A stretch of DNA of 64,000 bases from Ascaphus truei (taxonomy: Eukaryota > Chordata > Amphibia > Anura > Ascaphidae), in the NCBI GenBank assembly GCA_036426205.1, contig WSYH01000105.1, forward strand, positions 248,001-312,000, given 5' to 3'. Made by a program: the position numbers and the translations under genes. Positions 1 to 11,840 of the stretch are shown one piece after another. The notes under the pieces were generated by a model, which saw only the letters and a list, made by a program, of their open reading frames with translations, ran no database searches and was not told the DNA's origin. Within the stretch, counting starts at the first letter, position 1, and every line of letters starts with the position of its first letter.

Positions 1-600
1 CCCTGCCTCCAACCACCCCCACCCGGCTCCGATCGCGCCCGCTGGCTCGCCTGTATAGGCATGAAATCGCCCAGATTTCAGCAGGTGAGCCTTAGCGTCA
101 GCGCGGCTCGGATCGCCTCACCCTTCTATGGCCCGGGCTTTATCCTTTGTGGATCTTCTTTAGACCAGACACCGTACAGCTACATTTTTAAAGCCCATTG
201 GACTACAGCTGATAGCATTTAGAAACCGCTGTCTCTCTTATCCTGTAACCCGCTCAAATTATGTTTTATGACTATTTAATTTACAAACATGTCCATACCT
301 TATATTTAACCTATTCACGGTCAGCAACATAGAGTAATGCGCTGATAACATACTGTGCTTGGTCTGGCAAGATGCCTGGTTGAATAAGACAAGGTATTGG
401 CAGCAGGAAGAGAAGGGGAGGCCACCAATAGGTCATTGGTTAGACCTCTCACCTGTTTGCAGCTCTGGGGACCACATGAAGACCAGCCGGAGTATTCGTC
501 TGATAGTGCCGCAGTTCAATAAATATCCCCCTATATCTTTAGAAGGACATAAATACATTAGTGGTCGTACAAAGGGCAACTAAAACGGTGCGTGGTCTAC
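1..600. other. GC-rich segment then unassigned sequence
   Basis: The first 130 bases are GC-rich and resemble the ends of the GC-rich MITEs found elsewhere in the window, but no terminal repeat can be seen because the window starts here. The remainder is ordinary AT-rich sequence. A 74-codon open frame at 359-583 has no recognisable motif and is most likely chance. Confidence 0.3.
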
Positions 601-603
601 ATC

Positions 604-650
604 AGGGCTCTTCAACTAGTTCCCCAAAGGGGCCGCAAGTTTATTGTAAT
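604..650. mobile_element. hAT-like terminal fragment
   Basis: The segment begins CAGGGCTCTTCAACTAG and continues into a short inverted C/G block. It resembles the CAGGG-type ends of the hAT-like MITEs that are complete elsewhere in this window. No matching right end was found, so it is called a truncated end on similarity alone. Confidence 0.3.
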
Positions 651-844
651 GTCATTTTAGATTAATTTAAAGACCTGAATACTATTATATTTCAACATCT
701 TGCAAGCATGTATAATACATGTACCATATATATTTACATTACCTTAACTTAATAGTGAGTTGCAGAGTGAAAAATTGCACTTAGCTGCCTACAGTAAGTG
801 AATTGCAGGAGCAGAGTCCAGGAGCCACGTTAAGGGCAAGTTAG

Positions 845-1045
845 GGGGGGGGGGAGAAAGAGAGATGATTTGAAACATTCAAATATATAAAGGCTTTGTC
901 CATGGTACGGGAGAGAAGTATATTCCAGAGAAAGAGACGTCCTGGCACAACAGGTTATGCTCTTAAGCTACGTGGGAGGCTCAGGGGAGATGTGAGGAAG
1001 CATTTCTTCACCTCATTGTTGTGAACTTCATCCTATTCGTTGCCG
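845..1045 (+). mobile_element. CR1/L2-type LINE, 3' end of ORF2 (fragment)
   Basis: Read on the plus strand, the segment gives a discontinuous peptide with the features ERxMI, then YKGF, then PEKETSWHNRL, interrupted by two stops. This pattern resembles the extreme C-terminus of ORF2 in CR1/L2-type vertebrate LINEs, where a helix with the sense of 'MIETFKYIKGF' precedes a basic tail ending in an 'FRGDVRK' region. Here the nucleotide stretch GGGGAGATGTGAGGAAGCAT matches that last region. It is a dead 5'-truncated copy. The family name rests on recalled family patterns and was not aligned. Confidence 0.5.
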
Positions 1046-2374
1046 GATCTCTCCTCCTGCAGAATGGTTAATACCTACAGGTCCTCTTTTAGTCACGGAA
1101 GACTGTACCATCAGTGCCGGCTGCTTCACTAACACATTGTGCCTCAATTTGTGTATTTTTTTTTTTTTAATCTTCTATTTATTGACCATTTTCATAACAA
1201 TTTTACATACACTTCTTTTACATTTGTTGGGAAGGAAGGGAGACTGAGCACAAATGGTATAAAATAATAGGGGGGGGCGGCGTGGGGATTGGTACCGGAA
1301 CATCCTTATACGTCATATTTAACATGTCCGCCAAAACTCTCACAGCCACTAGATTTACATTGCCGTAAGTAACATGGGCCAAGGCTGAATTACAACATTA
1401 TTGTTGCCAAATTTATGCCTAATTTGTGTATTTCTGTAAAGATAACGCACAGTAACGTTATTTCTGGAGAGGTGTATTTTGACAGCTTGCGATAGAATAT
1501 AGGCCGCACTGCCTGGATGGCAGGGGCTAAGGTTTTTTTTTTATACTTTTAATAACCGCGTGCTCGGTGTCTGGGGGATGTTCACCTAGCAATTCATCTC
1601 CATTAAAATGTTACATGACAGTAGACTGCTCTTCCTCCTGGGCAGGGCAGCTAAGTGGTGGTGATTGGTGAGGCATGACGTTGGCTTGAATAGGTCATTT
1701 AAAAAGTACAGTTTAGTTATGAGATTTGTCTCTGTGGAAGAGGTGCACAGCTGCGTGCTTTGAGTCACCTAGACGAGAAGCACACTGGTTCTCGGGATGT
1801 AATAGGAACTGATTTTAGCAATATCTCTTAAAGATGCAGTTCAGTCCATATCCTGCATGTGTGTTTTTTTTAATAAATCAGTTCTGTAGTAAGAAAAAAT
1901 ACTTTTAGCATTTTCTGTTTTTAAAAAAACAACTTTGAAAGACCAATTTTCTTGTATTCTATTTTAACAGCCATTTGTAAGGCGCTGCCCCTTCATGTCC
2001 TGTCACAAGCCCTGGCACACCCCTTTGTCAGCACTGCCCTCCCTCTAGCACATGTCAGTGCAGGATTGCTCATGAATATTCATGAGCTTCCACTGAGTGA
2101 CAGAGGCAGAATATAAACATATGCCAGCTCTAATTATGTCACCAAATTTCGCCTATCAATACATGGAGAACGAATTGACTGGCAGTTATACAGTTCTTTA
2201 GGTAATTAGAGATTGCACACATGAAACTATTGAAGTAAAAAAATAAAAAAAATAAAAAAAGACTGAACTGCAGCTTTAACTGGAGTATTAACCCACTTAA
2301 TATTGTCTTTGATCATTTTGAGTTCTGACTTGTGTCTATACTCCTAAATCATGTAAAGACAAAGTTGGATAACC
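1046..2374. other. No gene seen; poly-T tract and AT-rich sequence
   Basis: A poly-T run near 1149-1168, followed by AT-rich sequence, could be the reverse-strand poly-A tail of a retroposon, similar to the L1 3' end near 3.86 kb. No coding signal supports it. The rest is unassigned. Confidence 0.25.
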
Positions 2375-2601
2375 CAGGGGTGCGCAAGGTTTTTGGCGTC
2401 GCCCCCCCCCCCCCCCACCCAGTCTGGAAGTCCCAGCGTTCGCACCCCCACCTGGTTAGAACGCGTGTTGTCATGGCGACACGTCGCCGAAGACCTGGCT
2501 GACAGCAGGTAAGGGACATTAGAGGCCTCACGCCTCCCCCGGCATTTAATTTAGTGTCTTTGTAACCGCCGCGCCCCCCTAGCAAATCTTGCGCACCCAT
2601 G
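2375..2601. mobile_element. hAT-like MITE with GC-rich interior
   Basis: Left end CAGGGGTGCGCAAG and right end CTTGCGCACCCATG form imperfect inverted terminal repeats with the CAGGGGT start typical of hAT elements. The flanks (GGATAACC and GGATGTTA) are only partly alike, so the target duplication has decayed. The interior shares CATGGCGACACGTCGCC in opposite orientation with the element at 62393-62662, so the two are copies of one family. No coding capacity. Confidence 0.65.
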
Positions 2602-3057
2602 GGATGTTAAATGGTCTTGCAGAAATGTCCTCACAGTCAAATGTGTTTATTCACATTGATCGTTTCTGTCCAAGTCGTCTTGAGAAAGGTCCAGGCTCTT
2701 GTATTCTGCAGCACCTGTAGCAGAATAGTCTGTGCTGAAGCGCGAGTGCTCCCTTTCCAGTACTACTATAGCAGTGAAACATTAGTGTCTCCCAAAATAA
2801 ATGTAAGAAGACACAGGGAAGTAAATGTACTCATAAATGTACTTATAATTATACTTATTTATTCTTCCCATTTCCCCTTAGAACTCGTGTTCTGAGTATT
2901 GCTTTGTTGGACAACAATCAATATGTTCCGTGCAAGAAGGTTCCCTGTTAGGGAAAAAAACTACCCCCAAAACGTTAAATTACAAGTACAGGAAGGCCCT
3001 GCTTCTTGGCGCCCCACTTTTCGAGGAGCCGCCCATACCGAGAAGGGGGCCGCTATG

Positions 3058-3185
3058 TCTGCGCATGCGCAGAAAGGGGCAGTCCGGGGTCGCGCATGCG
3101 CAGAACGGGCCAGTCCAGGGTCGCGCAAGCGCAGAACGGGCCAGTCCACAGTCGCGCATGCGCAGAATGGGTTATTTTGCCGATG
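3058..3185. repeat. 31-bp tandem array with palindromic GCGCATGCGC core
   Basis: About four consecutive units of 31 bases each carry the core GCGCATGCGCAGAA followed by a CGGGCCAGTCC-like half. The unit drifts (one copy has GCGCAAGCGC). The array sits inside a GC-rich block at roughly 2985-3290 that begins near GGAAGGCCC and ends near GCGGGCCTTAG, like the GC-rich MITEs elsewhere. The core is the palindrome recognised by the transcription factor NRF1 in vertebrates; whether it is bound here is unknown. Confidence 0.65.
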
Positions 3186-3852
3186 TTGCACATGCGTAGA
3201 ACGGCGCATTAACAGTCTGCGCATACGCACATAACGAAAATCATCGGTTCCGCTTTCCGGAGATTTTCGCTTTGCGGCGGGCCTTAGAACGGAACCCGCC
3301 GCGTGACTGGAGCTAACTCCTGTATAGTCACAATTCCCCACTCCCCAAACCCTTTCTATATTTGACTTTTAAATACGGTTCCAGGCTCTGCCTCAGGCCT
3401 GTGGCCAAGTTTGCTTTTTAATGGTTTCTTTTTCTAGCAGTAGCTTTAAAGGCGAAATATTTCTGTACCCGGGGATTCTTGGAAATCGGGGTAATGCAAA
3501 CGTTCAAATCAATCTAAGTAACGTAAAGAAAAAACGTGGGCTTGATGGATTGCTGGTTCAAGGGTTTACTTCGCAGCTTGCTTTGTTTAAGAACACACAC
3601 ACACCCCTGGGGCCCTCCCATATGATGTAGCAGTTGAAGATTCGTTGGATTCCATGATAAAGTAAATAATCATCTAAAGTATTGTAATCATTCCATTGAT
3701 TCATTATTTCCTCTGCGTCAACAGTACTAGAACACTGCAGGGGCCCAAAGACAGATCCATTGTACCTACTGTAGGGTCTATTTGGTCTAATATGTTACTT
3801 TGTTACTGAATAATCCCATTATTTCCTCTGCTTCTAAAAAAAAAAAAAGACT
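3186..3852. other. No gene seen
   Basis: Apart from the tail of the GC-rich block up to about 3290, this stretch holds no recognised element. A 69-codon frame at 3421-3630 shows no motif. Confidence 0.3.
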
Positions 3853-4650
3853 ATTTTTTTTTTTAACTTATATTTTTATTCCATTTCCCACACATAAATG
3901 GGAAGGGGGAGGATACAAAAAATAAAAAGGGGGGAGGGGAGGGGAAACAACCATTCTGTATCAAATGTCTTACAAACAACAACATCAAACAACAACAGTC
4001 ACATGACATATCATACAGCATATATTTTACATTTAGCACTCCCAGACCCTCTCCCCCCTCCGGAAGTCTTTTTCCCACGCCGCTGCTACAGCGCATCTCG
4101 CCGGCGTTAGAATATGCAGGATCAATCTTTGTATGTGATATTCACATCTTCCATGGGTTTAGCCAGAATAATTAGCATTGGATCTAGTGGGATTTTGATA
4201 TGTCACATCTTTTATTAATTTCAAAACTGTCCTCCAGTACATCTGCATTACTGGGCAGCACCACCAGATATGTGCTAAATCTTCTATTTGTCCACAACCC
4301 CTTGAACATCTATCCGAGGTCCCTGGGAACATCTGCATTAATCTTTTGGGGGTGTAATACTAGCGTAACAAAATGTTATATATATTCTCTTTTGTTCCAG
4401 TACATATGGAGGTTTTACCCGCATTCTTCCATTATTTCTTTCTTTTTTTTAATATAACCTGCAGTGTATTAAGGTTTTCAAGAATATACAAAAACATTAC
4501 AAAATTTAGAAGTACTTTTCATATTCAATTTATAAGCATCAAATGTGGATTTATTGGGTCACCCTATAAACCCTGTAATCGTGGTGCTGTATACCGCTTA
4601 GATCTCAGTGTCTCTTTCTATAGAGAATGCTGATTGTTTGTGTTTTCTGG
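3853..4650 (-). pseudogene. L1-type LINE ORF2 C-terminus and 3' tail (5'-truncated)
   Basis: On the minus strand, between about 4350 and 4180, the reading contains CSRGCGQIEDLAHIWWCCP followed by a tryptophan-containing helix. The spacing of the two cysteines, the histidine, the WW pair and the final cysteine matches the cysteine-rich C-terminal segment of L1-clade ORF2 proteins. A 12-base T run on the plus strand near 3855-3866 would be the poly-A tail. No reverse transcriptase or endonuclease motifs remain, so this is an ordinary 5'-truncated, inactive insertion. Its upstream boundary is uncertain. Confidence 0.6.
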
Positions 4651-5035
4651 CGTCTGCTTGGCAATCCTCTTCTGCGTATAGAAGTAGCTGAAGACCTATA
4701 TTTTCTTAACCTTAATGAATGATTTCAGAAAAAGAATAAATATTGTTATTATTTAACCAAATGCTTTGAAGGTTTTTCTTTTCCGATCATTACCTCATTT
4801 ATTTACAGTAAGTAGTAATAAGATAGTTTGTGGAATCCAGTGTCTGAAATGCCTTAAAAATGATAAGTACGGATCCTAATGTAAAAGAAACCGATAGGGC
4901 AAAGACTTTGTGGTCTTTGCATTAGACAGATTTAATCAATATTAAGGACGCAATGGGAAAGAATCTTTCTAAAATGATTCCCTTATTCGTGAAAAAGAAT
5001 ATGGAACTGAGAGTGTATTAATAAAGAGAGCGTGG
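4651..5035. other. No gene seen
   Basis: AT-rich unassigned sequence without terminal repeats or coding signal. Confidence 0.3.
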
Positions 5036-5345
5036 TTTAGGCAATGTGATCGCGTCCATAGACCGCGCGAACGCAAGCAGGAGGGGGTGCGCGTTGCGCA
5101 AGAAATCAGTTGAAACTGATTTCTTGGCGCGACAGGCAGGTCACGTGAGCGGTTTGCCCTCATAAAGGGCGAGCCAGCTCCATGACGCCCCTAGGCACGC
5201 CCCCCCATGGCGTGTCCAACATTACATACCCGCTTCACACGGGTGACGTCACAGCCTTTGCCCGCCTCTGCTACTGCATTTAGTCTGCAGAGGACAATCT
5301 CGCACCACGACGCACTGTAGTGCGTGATTCACCCAGGTAAATGAT
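5036..5345. mobile_element. GC-rich MITE fragment (GTCACGTGAGCGG family)
   Basis: The segment shares AAATCAGTTGAAACTGATTTC and then GGTCACGTGAGCGGTT, in the same order and spacing, with the cluster at 51.5-51.7 kb. The first of these is itself a perfect hairpin around a short loop. No clean terminal repeats are visible at either side, so it is treated as a partial copy. Confidence 0.5.
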
Positions 5346-6110
5346 CGGATAACGGCTGCTGCATCTGTACTTGAGTAATAGACGATATACACTATAGACA
5401 CGGTATACCCATGCAGCCCCGATCTCATGCAGTATTCAGTATTATTTTTAACAGTGACTGATTACTAAACTGGCCTCATCCTGAGATTGTAGTAGTCCTT
5501 TCTTTAAACAATGCTACTTTCTACTAAATTACATATTTACAAATGTACAAATGTACATATACTGTACATTTCTTTTTCTGCCTACCTTTTTCTTTTTAAA
5601 TTAAAATAAAACCTCCATCCTACACTCAGACATATAAATTGTATCCTGCTATTTTCCTTGTTCTGCTTCAGTGTGTAATTCTGTTTTGTGTATTTCTCCA
5701 CCATGATGATTGATTTTCGCCAAGTCTATTCTCTGATGCCAGACACCCTACACAATACTCTTCATTTTGTTATCTATTTTTGCTTCATATCAAAAGTGCT
5801 CCACGGGGATTTCGAACAAAAGGAGGAGGAGGTTATTACCAGAAGGTTTCCTCTGCCTGCGGGGTAAAAGAGGCTTGGGAAATAAAAACAACAGGAACTG
5901 ATAAAATGGCTAGCAGCGGCAGTTCCTTGCCAAGCAGTCTGTGACACTGTGTATAAACTGTTATTGAACTATTGTTAGATATGCCTGAATTGCATTGGCT
6001 TATTTAAACTTGCGTTTACAGAATTCTTGCTCTGGGTCAAAATCGACGTTGGATAAATAAATTCTTGCTTGCTTACCACCTGTCTTGTAATTTCCAGTAG
6101 ACTGATCTTT
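5346..6110. other. No gene seen
   Basis: AT-rich sequence with no recognised repeat end and no coding signal. Confidence 0.3.
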
Positions 6111-6441
<331 letters not shown>

Positions 6442-6580
6442 CCTCTTTTCTGCCAAACGGGCCTGTAGCACATTGCTCTGCGATGCAGCCCTGTCCAACA
6501 GCAAAGGGGTAAAAAAATATGTGCTATTCTGTTCGTGAGTCAAGGAAGGAACAAGGGTTAGTGGATGGGAACATGTAGCG

Positions 6581-6740
6581 CAGGGGTGGACAACTCCAGT
6601 CTTCAAGGGCCACCAAGAGGTCAGGTTTTCAGGATATCCCTGCTTTAGCACAGCTGGCTCAATCAGTGGCTCAGTCAAAGACAGCGCCATTTGTGCTGAA
6701 GCAGGGATAGTCTCTTGAGGACTGGAGTTACCCACTCCCG
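6581..6740. mobile_element. Palindromic hAT-like MITE, 160 bp
   Basis: Ends CAGGGGTGGACAACTCCAG and CTGGAGTTACCCACTCCCG form inverted repeats, and the interior is itself nearly palindromic (GATATCCCTGCTTTAGCACAG against TGTGCTGAAGCAGGGATA). Flanking octamers ATGTAGCG and ATGTAGAG match at seven of eight positions, consistent with a hAT-type 8-bp duplication. The same family occurs at 7281-7449 and 26208-26390. Confidence 0.75.
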
Positions 6741-7280
6741 ATGTAGAGGCTGTCCTCATCGCTGCATCAAAGTGTGGGACCCGTATTTTCTAAATTCTTC
6801 TATGCAATTGTTGTAGTTATCTATATAATAAATAATAAGTATAAATAGATTTCATAACGTGGAGGTGATGGCATCCACGTTCATAACAGGCTGCGCGCTT
6901 TTTCTTGGCTGAGTTTATAAAACTGCTATAAATTAGAAGATGCCATGTCCTCCGTCAAGGCGCTCTGTTGCCAAAATGAATCCTCCATATTGAAACAATG
7001 CAGTTTTCAGTGCACAAGCGCAATGCTTGGGAGCAAAGTGCATCAGATATCATTCCCACAAGTGTATCTTAGGCTATGTTACTTCTAGTCAAACATCCTG
7101 ACCTATGTAATGGTCACTAAACTTCATCAAAGGCTGTATAACGTAGAAATTCTATTTTATTTTCTATGATTGTAACCTGATATATTAAGTGTTGCCTTGA
7201 ATAAGCTTTACGTCATTAAAAGCAAACGAATGCAACATCTTCAGGATTCTCAGGAATTGGGCAGCATCATTGACATACGG

Positions 7281-7449
7281 CAAGGGTTCTGAAATCCAGT
7301 CCTCAAGCCCCCAACAGGTCAGGTTTTCAGGATATCCCAGCTTCAGCATAGGTGGCTCAATCAGTGATTGAGCTACCTGTGCTGAAGCAGGAATATCTTG
7401 AAAACCTGACCTGTTGTGGGGTCTTGAGGACTGGATTTCAGAACCCCTG
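7281..7449. mobile_element. Palindromic hAT-like MITE, second copy
   Basis: CAAGGGTTCTGAAATCCAG at the left is answered by CTGGATTTCAGAACCCCTG at the right, and the interior holds the same GATATCC...GCTTCAGC and GCTGAAGCAGGAATAT halves as the neighbouring copy at 6581. The flanking octamers agree at only five of eight positions, so the duplication has largely decayed. Confidence 0.7.
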
Positions 7450-7474
7450 ACCTAAGTTATTGTGTCAATTGAGG

Positions 7475-8249
7475 TGCCACAGATGCTCACTGCAACCTGG
7501 ACTGAACCGCGGACCGAGGTGGGGAATATATATAACCACCGCCCTAAGCCACGGGGGTGGGTCGGGATTGCAGAGTCGTGAACGTAGCAGGGTCTGGATA
7601 GGAGAGTGGAGAGGGTAATGGGTACTTGCCTATGGTCCGGGATTGGAGAGCATAGAATGGTCGAGATTCGTAAGCCGTAGTCGAGGATAGGAGAGCGTAG
7701 AGTGGTAGATATCCGTAAGCCGAGTTCGCGGAGTAGAGCGCGTAGAAGTCCGTTAGCCAAGGTTCAGGGGGACAAGAAGAGACGGGTCAGGTACAAGCAG
7801 GGTCACAACAGGTAAACGAGATAGTGTGGACAGGTTCTCAGGCTGCAAGTGAGCACGGTGCATAGAAGGTCTATGCTCAGCAACGGCCAGAGGGTGACTG
7901 AGGCATATATACTGAAGGGAACCAATCAGGATGAACAGGGAGGAGTGCTCAAACGTAAGTAGACTTGTGATAGGCTGAGGCAGGATGACACTCGGGTGAA
8001 GCCACCTTGAGATTAGTCCAGGCATTCCTACTGGCGCTTGTCTCTTTAAGAGACGTGCATGTGCGCGTGATGGGAGTGCAATGCGCTGAGGCACGCGCGT
8101 GTGGATGGGAGCCGCCACGCGGGGACAAGGAGGCGGGGACGACGCGCTGCCGGGAGGGAGGCTGATGGAGGAGCGAAGGATGCGGCCCCGCGGTCTGTCC
8201 TGTTAAGAAGGCGCGGGGGAACGTAGGGACCAGACGCGCGGTCCTGACA
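7475..8249 (-). mobile_element. Solo LTR, minus orientation, TSD TGAGG
   Basis: The segment begins TGCCACAGATGCTCAC and ends GTCCTGACA on the plus strand, so the minus-strand LTR reads TGTCAGGAC...TGGCA. Perfect 5-bp duplications TGAGG lie at 7470-7474 and 8250-8254, the length used by Ty3/gypsy- and retrovirus-type integrases. On the minus strand an ATTGG box and a TATATAT box follow each other near 7935 and 7910, as expected of an LTR promoter. The 3' end resembles those of the LTRs at 36162-36785 and 40722-41464, so the three belong to related families. No internal region is present. Confidence 0.85.
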
Positions 8250-8764
8250 TGAGGCACTGAAAGTATTACCGGCTACACGCTGTGCTGCTCCCATTCTTTA
8301 TTAATCCAGCCCCACGTGTGTCCTACAGCACATGTCGGGCATTACAATGAAGTAATGTAACAGTTGTTTCATAAGTTTCAGATATAATACAGGTACGTGT
8401 AACTTTAAGGCTTATACTGTACTTCACTTCTGCAACTACATTGGCACCTACCTCTGACCGTAGAAGGGTTAAAAGAAATTAATTACTGCTTAACCCACAT
8501 CATTGAGGGAGGTCCAGCAACGCATTGCTCCACAAGTGCTCTGTATGTCATTGCTTCCCTTCTGCAGATGTGTCCGCTCTCCGTCATTGTCTGTGAGGCT
8601 CATTGCTTTGCAGTTAGTGTGTCTTATTTTTAGCATCGTGTCTCATACACTTCAGTGGCGTCTCACTGATCAAAACCAATACATTGCAATAAATAGCGTT
8701 TTGATTTGTGTCCTACTATTGTAACACAAAAATATAGAGGTCTTCATTCAGAAAAAAAGTTACT

Positions 8765-8840
8765 TTATTTGGTTTGAAGGGATCAACGTTTCGGTTTATT
8801 CAGTGTCAAAATGACAACGGTCCGAGAGTGGACCGAAGCG
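8765..8840 (+). mobile_element. PLE 3'-end fragment with ribozyme-like hairpin, left part
   Basis: This flank and the one at 12201-12240 were contiguous before the hAT-like insertion. The joined site contains CGGTCC and GGACCG as a perfect six-base stem, followed by AAGCG where PLE hammerhead-like motifs have GAAAC, and then GTTGATCC. GATCAACGTTTCGGT about 50 bases upstream is an inverted copy of the same block. The pattern matches the stem II/GAAAC region of PLE 3' ends, with a mutated core. Confidence 0.5.
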
Positions 8841-10585
8841 CATGGGCGTCCGCAGAATTTTTTTCAGGCGGGGGCATAATTTTAACAGCCAGTGCCCGGC
8901 GTAAAAGTGGTGGTGAGTGCACTGTGGCGAGCGAGCCCGACCAGCATAAGGGGGGTTCTCCCTCCCGATAAAATTTTGAAAAAAAGAGTGTGCAAATGGT
9001 GCATTTTCAAGCAACTTTGAGAAAGCTTGAAGGTTAATAAAGCAATTGTGAAAGTGTAGTTATGTCATCAAAAAAGAGCAGCTACTCAGGGTTGCAGGAT
9101 CTGGTGGGGGCCTGGAGAACTTGCCATGTCACTCTGGCGCTTAAGTGCAGAAATTCCAGCCGTACTACTACTTTTTAAGGCTGCTTCTCTGCGCAGGATC
9201 CTCCGACATGATGTGTGCCAGGTGGGGCACAAGATAAAGAAATGAGGATCATTAAATACTCTGCTCATCACCGGGCTGGCGGTATTGAATAAACTGTGGG
9301 TTGTAGATGAGCTGCAGGGAGGTGAAAAATCCCTTTAAAGTTCTCCTGCTAGGAGATCCAAGCTTTCCTTGCATAATGCATAGTTATATTGGTAAGATGA
9401 GATTTGTGAACTTCAAATAACTCACCTACAATGCACTATTTATTGAATAGAGCCCTGTATGCAGTAATAGAAACTTGAAAAAGGAAAAGTGTATGTGTGT
9501 GGCACACAGCGTGGGTGGGTGGGTATATATACTTCTAATCAAAAAAAGACCCTTCAGTACTGCAAAAACAACTCTTTTTCAAAAAAGCAAGGAAAACAGA
9601 ATGTTTTCTTTATATAACCCTCACCCAATAGGGTTTCCCCTTGGTGGCATGCTTCATCATTGGGTCCATCCCGTTCCGCTGCGGAACGGGGCGTGCTGCG
9701 ACCTACGAGCTCAGCACGCCCATGTGAGGGCACTTATTAGTATGACTGTACACACACAATATATATATATACTGTAGTGCCAGATTTCACTTGCCACAGA
9801 ACTAGATTACACCCACAGCAGCAGATTGCATCCAAAACACTTGCCACACAGCACCAGTTATAACCCCCCAGCACTTGCCTTAGCATTGGGTGGCATCCAC
9901 ATCATTCACCAGATATAATCCCACATATTCCGCTCCCCCGTTTTTCTGAGTGCTTGCTTGCTTTCCCTCGTTTTTCACTGTCTGCTTCTCCTTGTTTTTT
10001 CAACAACACACAAGACACAGCGCAGGGTTTTTTCTATCATGTGCTCCCTCTCTCTCCCCATCTTTCTTTTTCCATCCATAGTAGCATCATGCTCCTTTCT
10101 CTCTCTTTGGCTGTATCTATTTTACTTTTACTTTTACTCTCTCTCGCTGCTCTCTCACTCTCACCCTGCCCCTGTCTTGCTTTTTCCATAATATTTCTCC
10201 ATTCTCTCAGAATGTTTCTCACACTCTATTCAGCTCAGCTTAATAAATAGCCACCATGATGCATGTGGTGGCACTGGCACACAGCGAAACGTCGTGTTGT
10301 CTTTGTACCCTAATTTTCAAATTGTTGCCAATTCCAAATGCTACCTCCTGCCCCCTGATGCAGCAAAACTACTGTGGTCTGTGGATTATTGGGTTCAGAT
10401 TTCAGAACTAATTGCAGTCTACTCTGCAGAGTGCAGAGGCCGCCGGGGCATATTGCGCAGAGAGAGTGCTGCTGCCTGCGTCTTCACTCTTCAGCAGACT
10501 CTCTGAACTGTGAGCCTGCGCAAATTGATGACGAGTCAGAGGAGGCGGGAGCATGATGGGCGGGAGGCCGCGTAATGTGTGGAGG

Positions 10586-10680
10586 TCAGAGTCGGACCAT
10601 GATTGGTCCGACTCAGGGACTAGGTCATCGAGGGACGGCAGCGGCTCTCTCATTGGTAGCGCTCAGCTACCAATGATGAG
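10586..10680. repeat. Two adjacent perfect hairpins
   Basis: GAGTCGGACC and GGTCCGACTC (ten bases, six-base loop) are followed about 30 bases later by CATTGGTAGC and GCTACCAATG (ten bases, five-base loop). Both contain the element ATTGG/CCAAT. They lie within the GC-rich inner part of the 3.36-kb transposon and are probably parts of a nested MITE. Confidence 0.6.
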
Positions 10681-11507
10681 TAGACTTGTTGGCACCGGCG
10701 CCGCTGCAGCTCAATGGCGGGCCCGGCCGCGGCACAGATTGGTCCTGACTTGGGAGTGAGGCGGCTCTGCCGGAGTCTGTTTTTGGCGTTTATAGCGCTA
10801 TTAACGTACTGTACGGCGCCCAGGGCCGCCAACAGAAATCATGGGGCCCAGGACAAATGAAAGGAGCAGCACCCCCCCCCCCCCCCACAACCCATAGCGC
10901 ACCTACCACGGAAAAAAAAATTTAGCGCGCAACTTTTACTTAACTGTTTTCTTCTTATTGTAATACGGAAAAAAAACATTACAATGCAATCTGTTTATTA
11001 TACCCCCACAAAACACCCCCACCCCCCCAATACGTTTATAGGTCCAACCCCACACAATAAGATAATGAATAACATTTGGCAAACACTTCACTACAAGAAG
11101 ATAACAGCTTACCTTAACAACTGGGGTCGGGGCAGGAGGCTGGCGCAGGGGGAGCTAGGATGACGGGCGCGTACTCGCCACGGCGCTTCCCCTCCGTCAC
11201 ACGTTGGGCGCCACTCATCTCACCCCTGCAGGTCGGACACCCTGCGCAAGCGCGCTGAGACCTCTGCGCGGGGGCAGTGCTTGTGTGTGTGTGTGTTTTG
11301 GATGAACGCACTAATCTAGAAAAAAAAAACCCAGATGTGAATGACTAATTTCCTGAACCCCTTAACCAGTGTCTGGATGCCCCCGATGCACATTTTTCAA
11401 ATGCAGCAATTCCGCCTGGGATCTTACCTGGTCCGCAGTCCCTCAATATCCAGGTACCCTCATGATATATACTGGAGGGGAAGTGTTCCCTACCTGTCTT
11501 CTGGGTT

Positions 11508-11840
11508 AGGGGAGGCCGTGGGGGGACATGGGGAGGCCGTGGGGGGACCATGGGGGAGGCATCTTGGGGGGACCAGGGGAGGCCGTGGGGGACCAGGGGC
11601 CGTGGGGGACCACTGGAGGCCGTGGGGGGGACCAGGGGAGGGCGTGGGGGACCACTGGAGACGTGGGGGGACAGGGAGGCCGTGGGGGACAGGGGGAGGC
11701 CGTGGGGGGACCAGGGGAGGCCGTGGGGGGACCAGGGGAGGTCTTGGGGGAACCAGGGGAGGTCTTGGGGGGACCATGGGAGGCCATGGGGGGACCACTG
11801 CAGGCCGTGGGGGGCGTGGGGAGGCCATAGGAGACCAGTG
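11508..11840. repeat. G-rich minisatellite, about 21-24 bp unit
   Basis: A unit of the form GGGGAGGCCGTGGGGGGACCA repeats more than ten times with changes in G-run length. It creates open frames of 100-200 codons on both strands (glycine/arginine-rich or proline-rich), which are artefacts of the repeat. It lies inside the hAT-like element. Confidence 0.85.
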
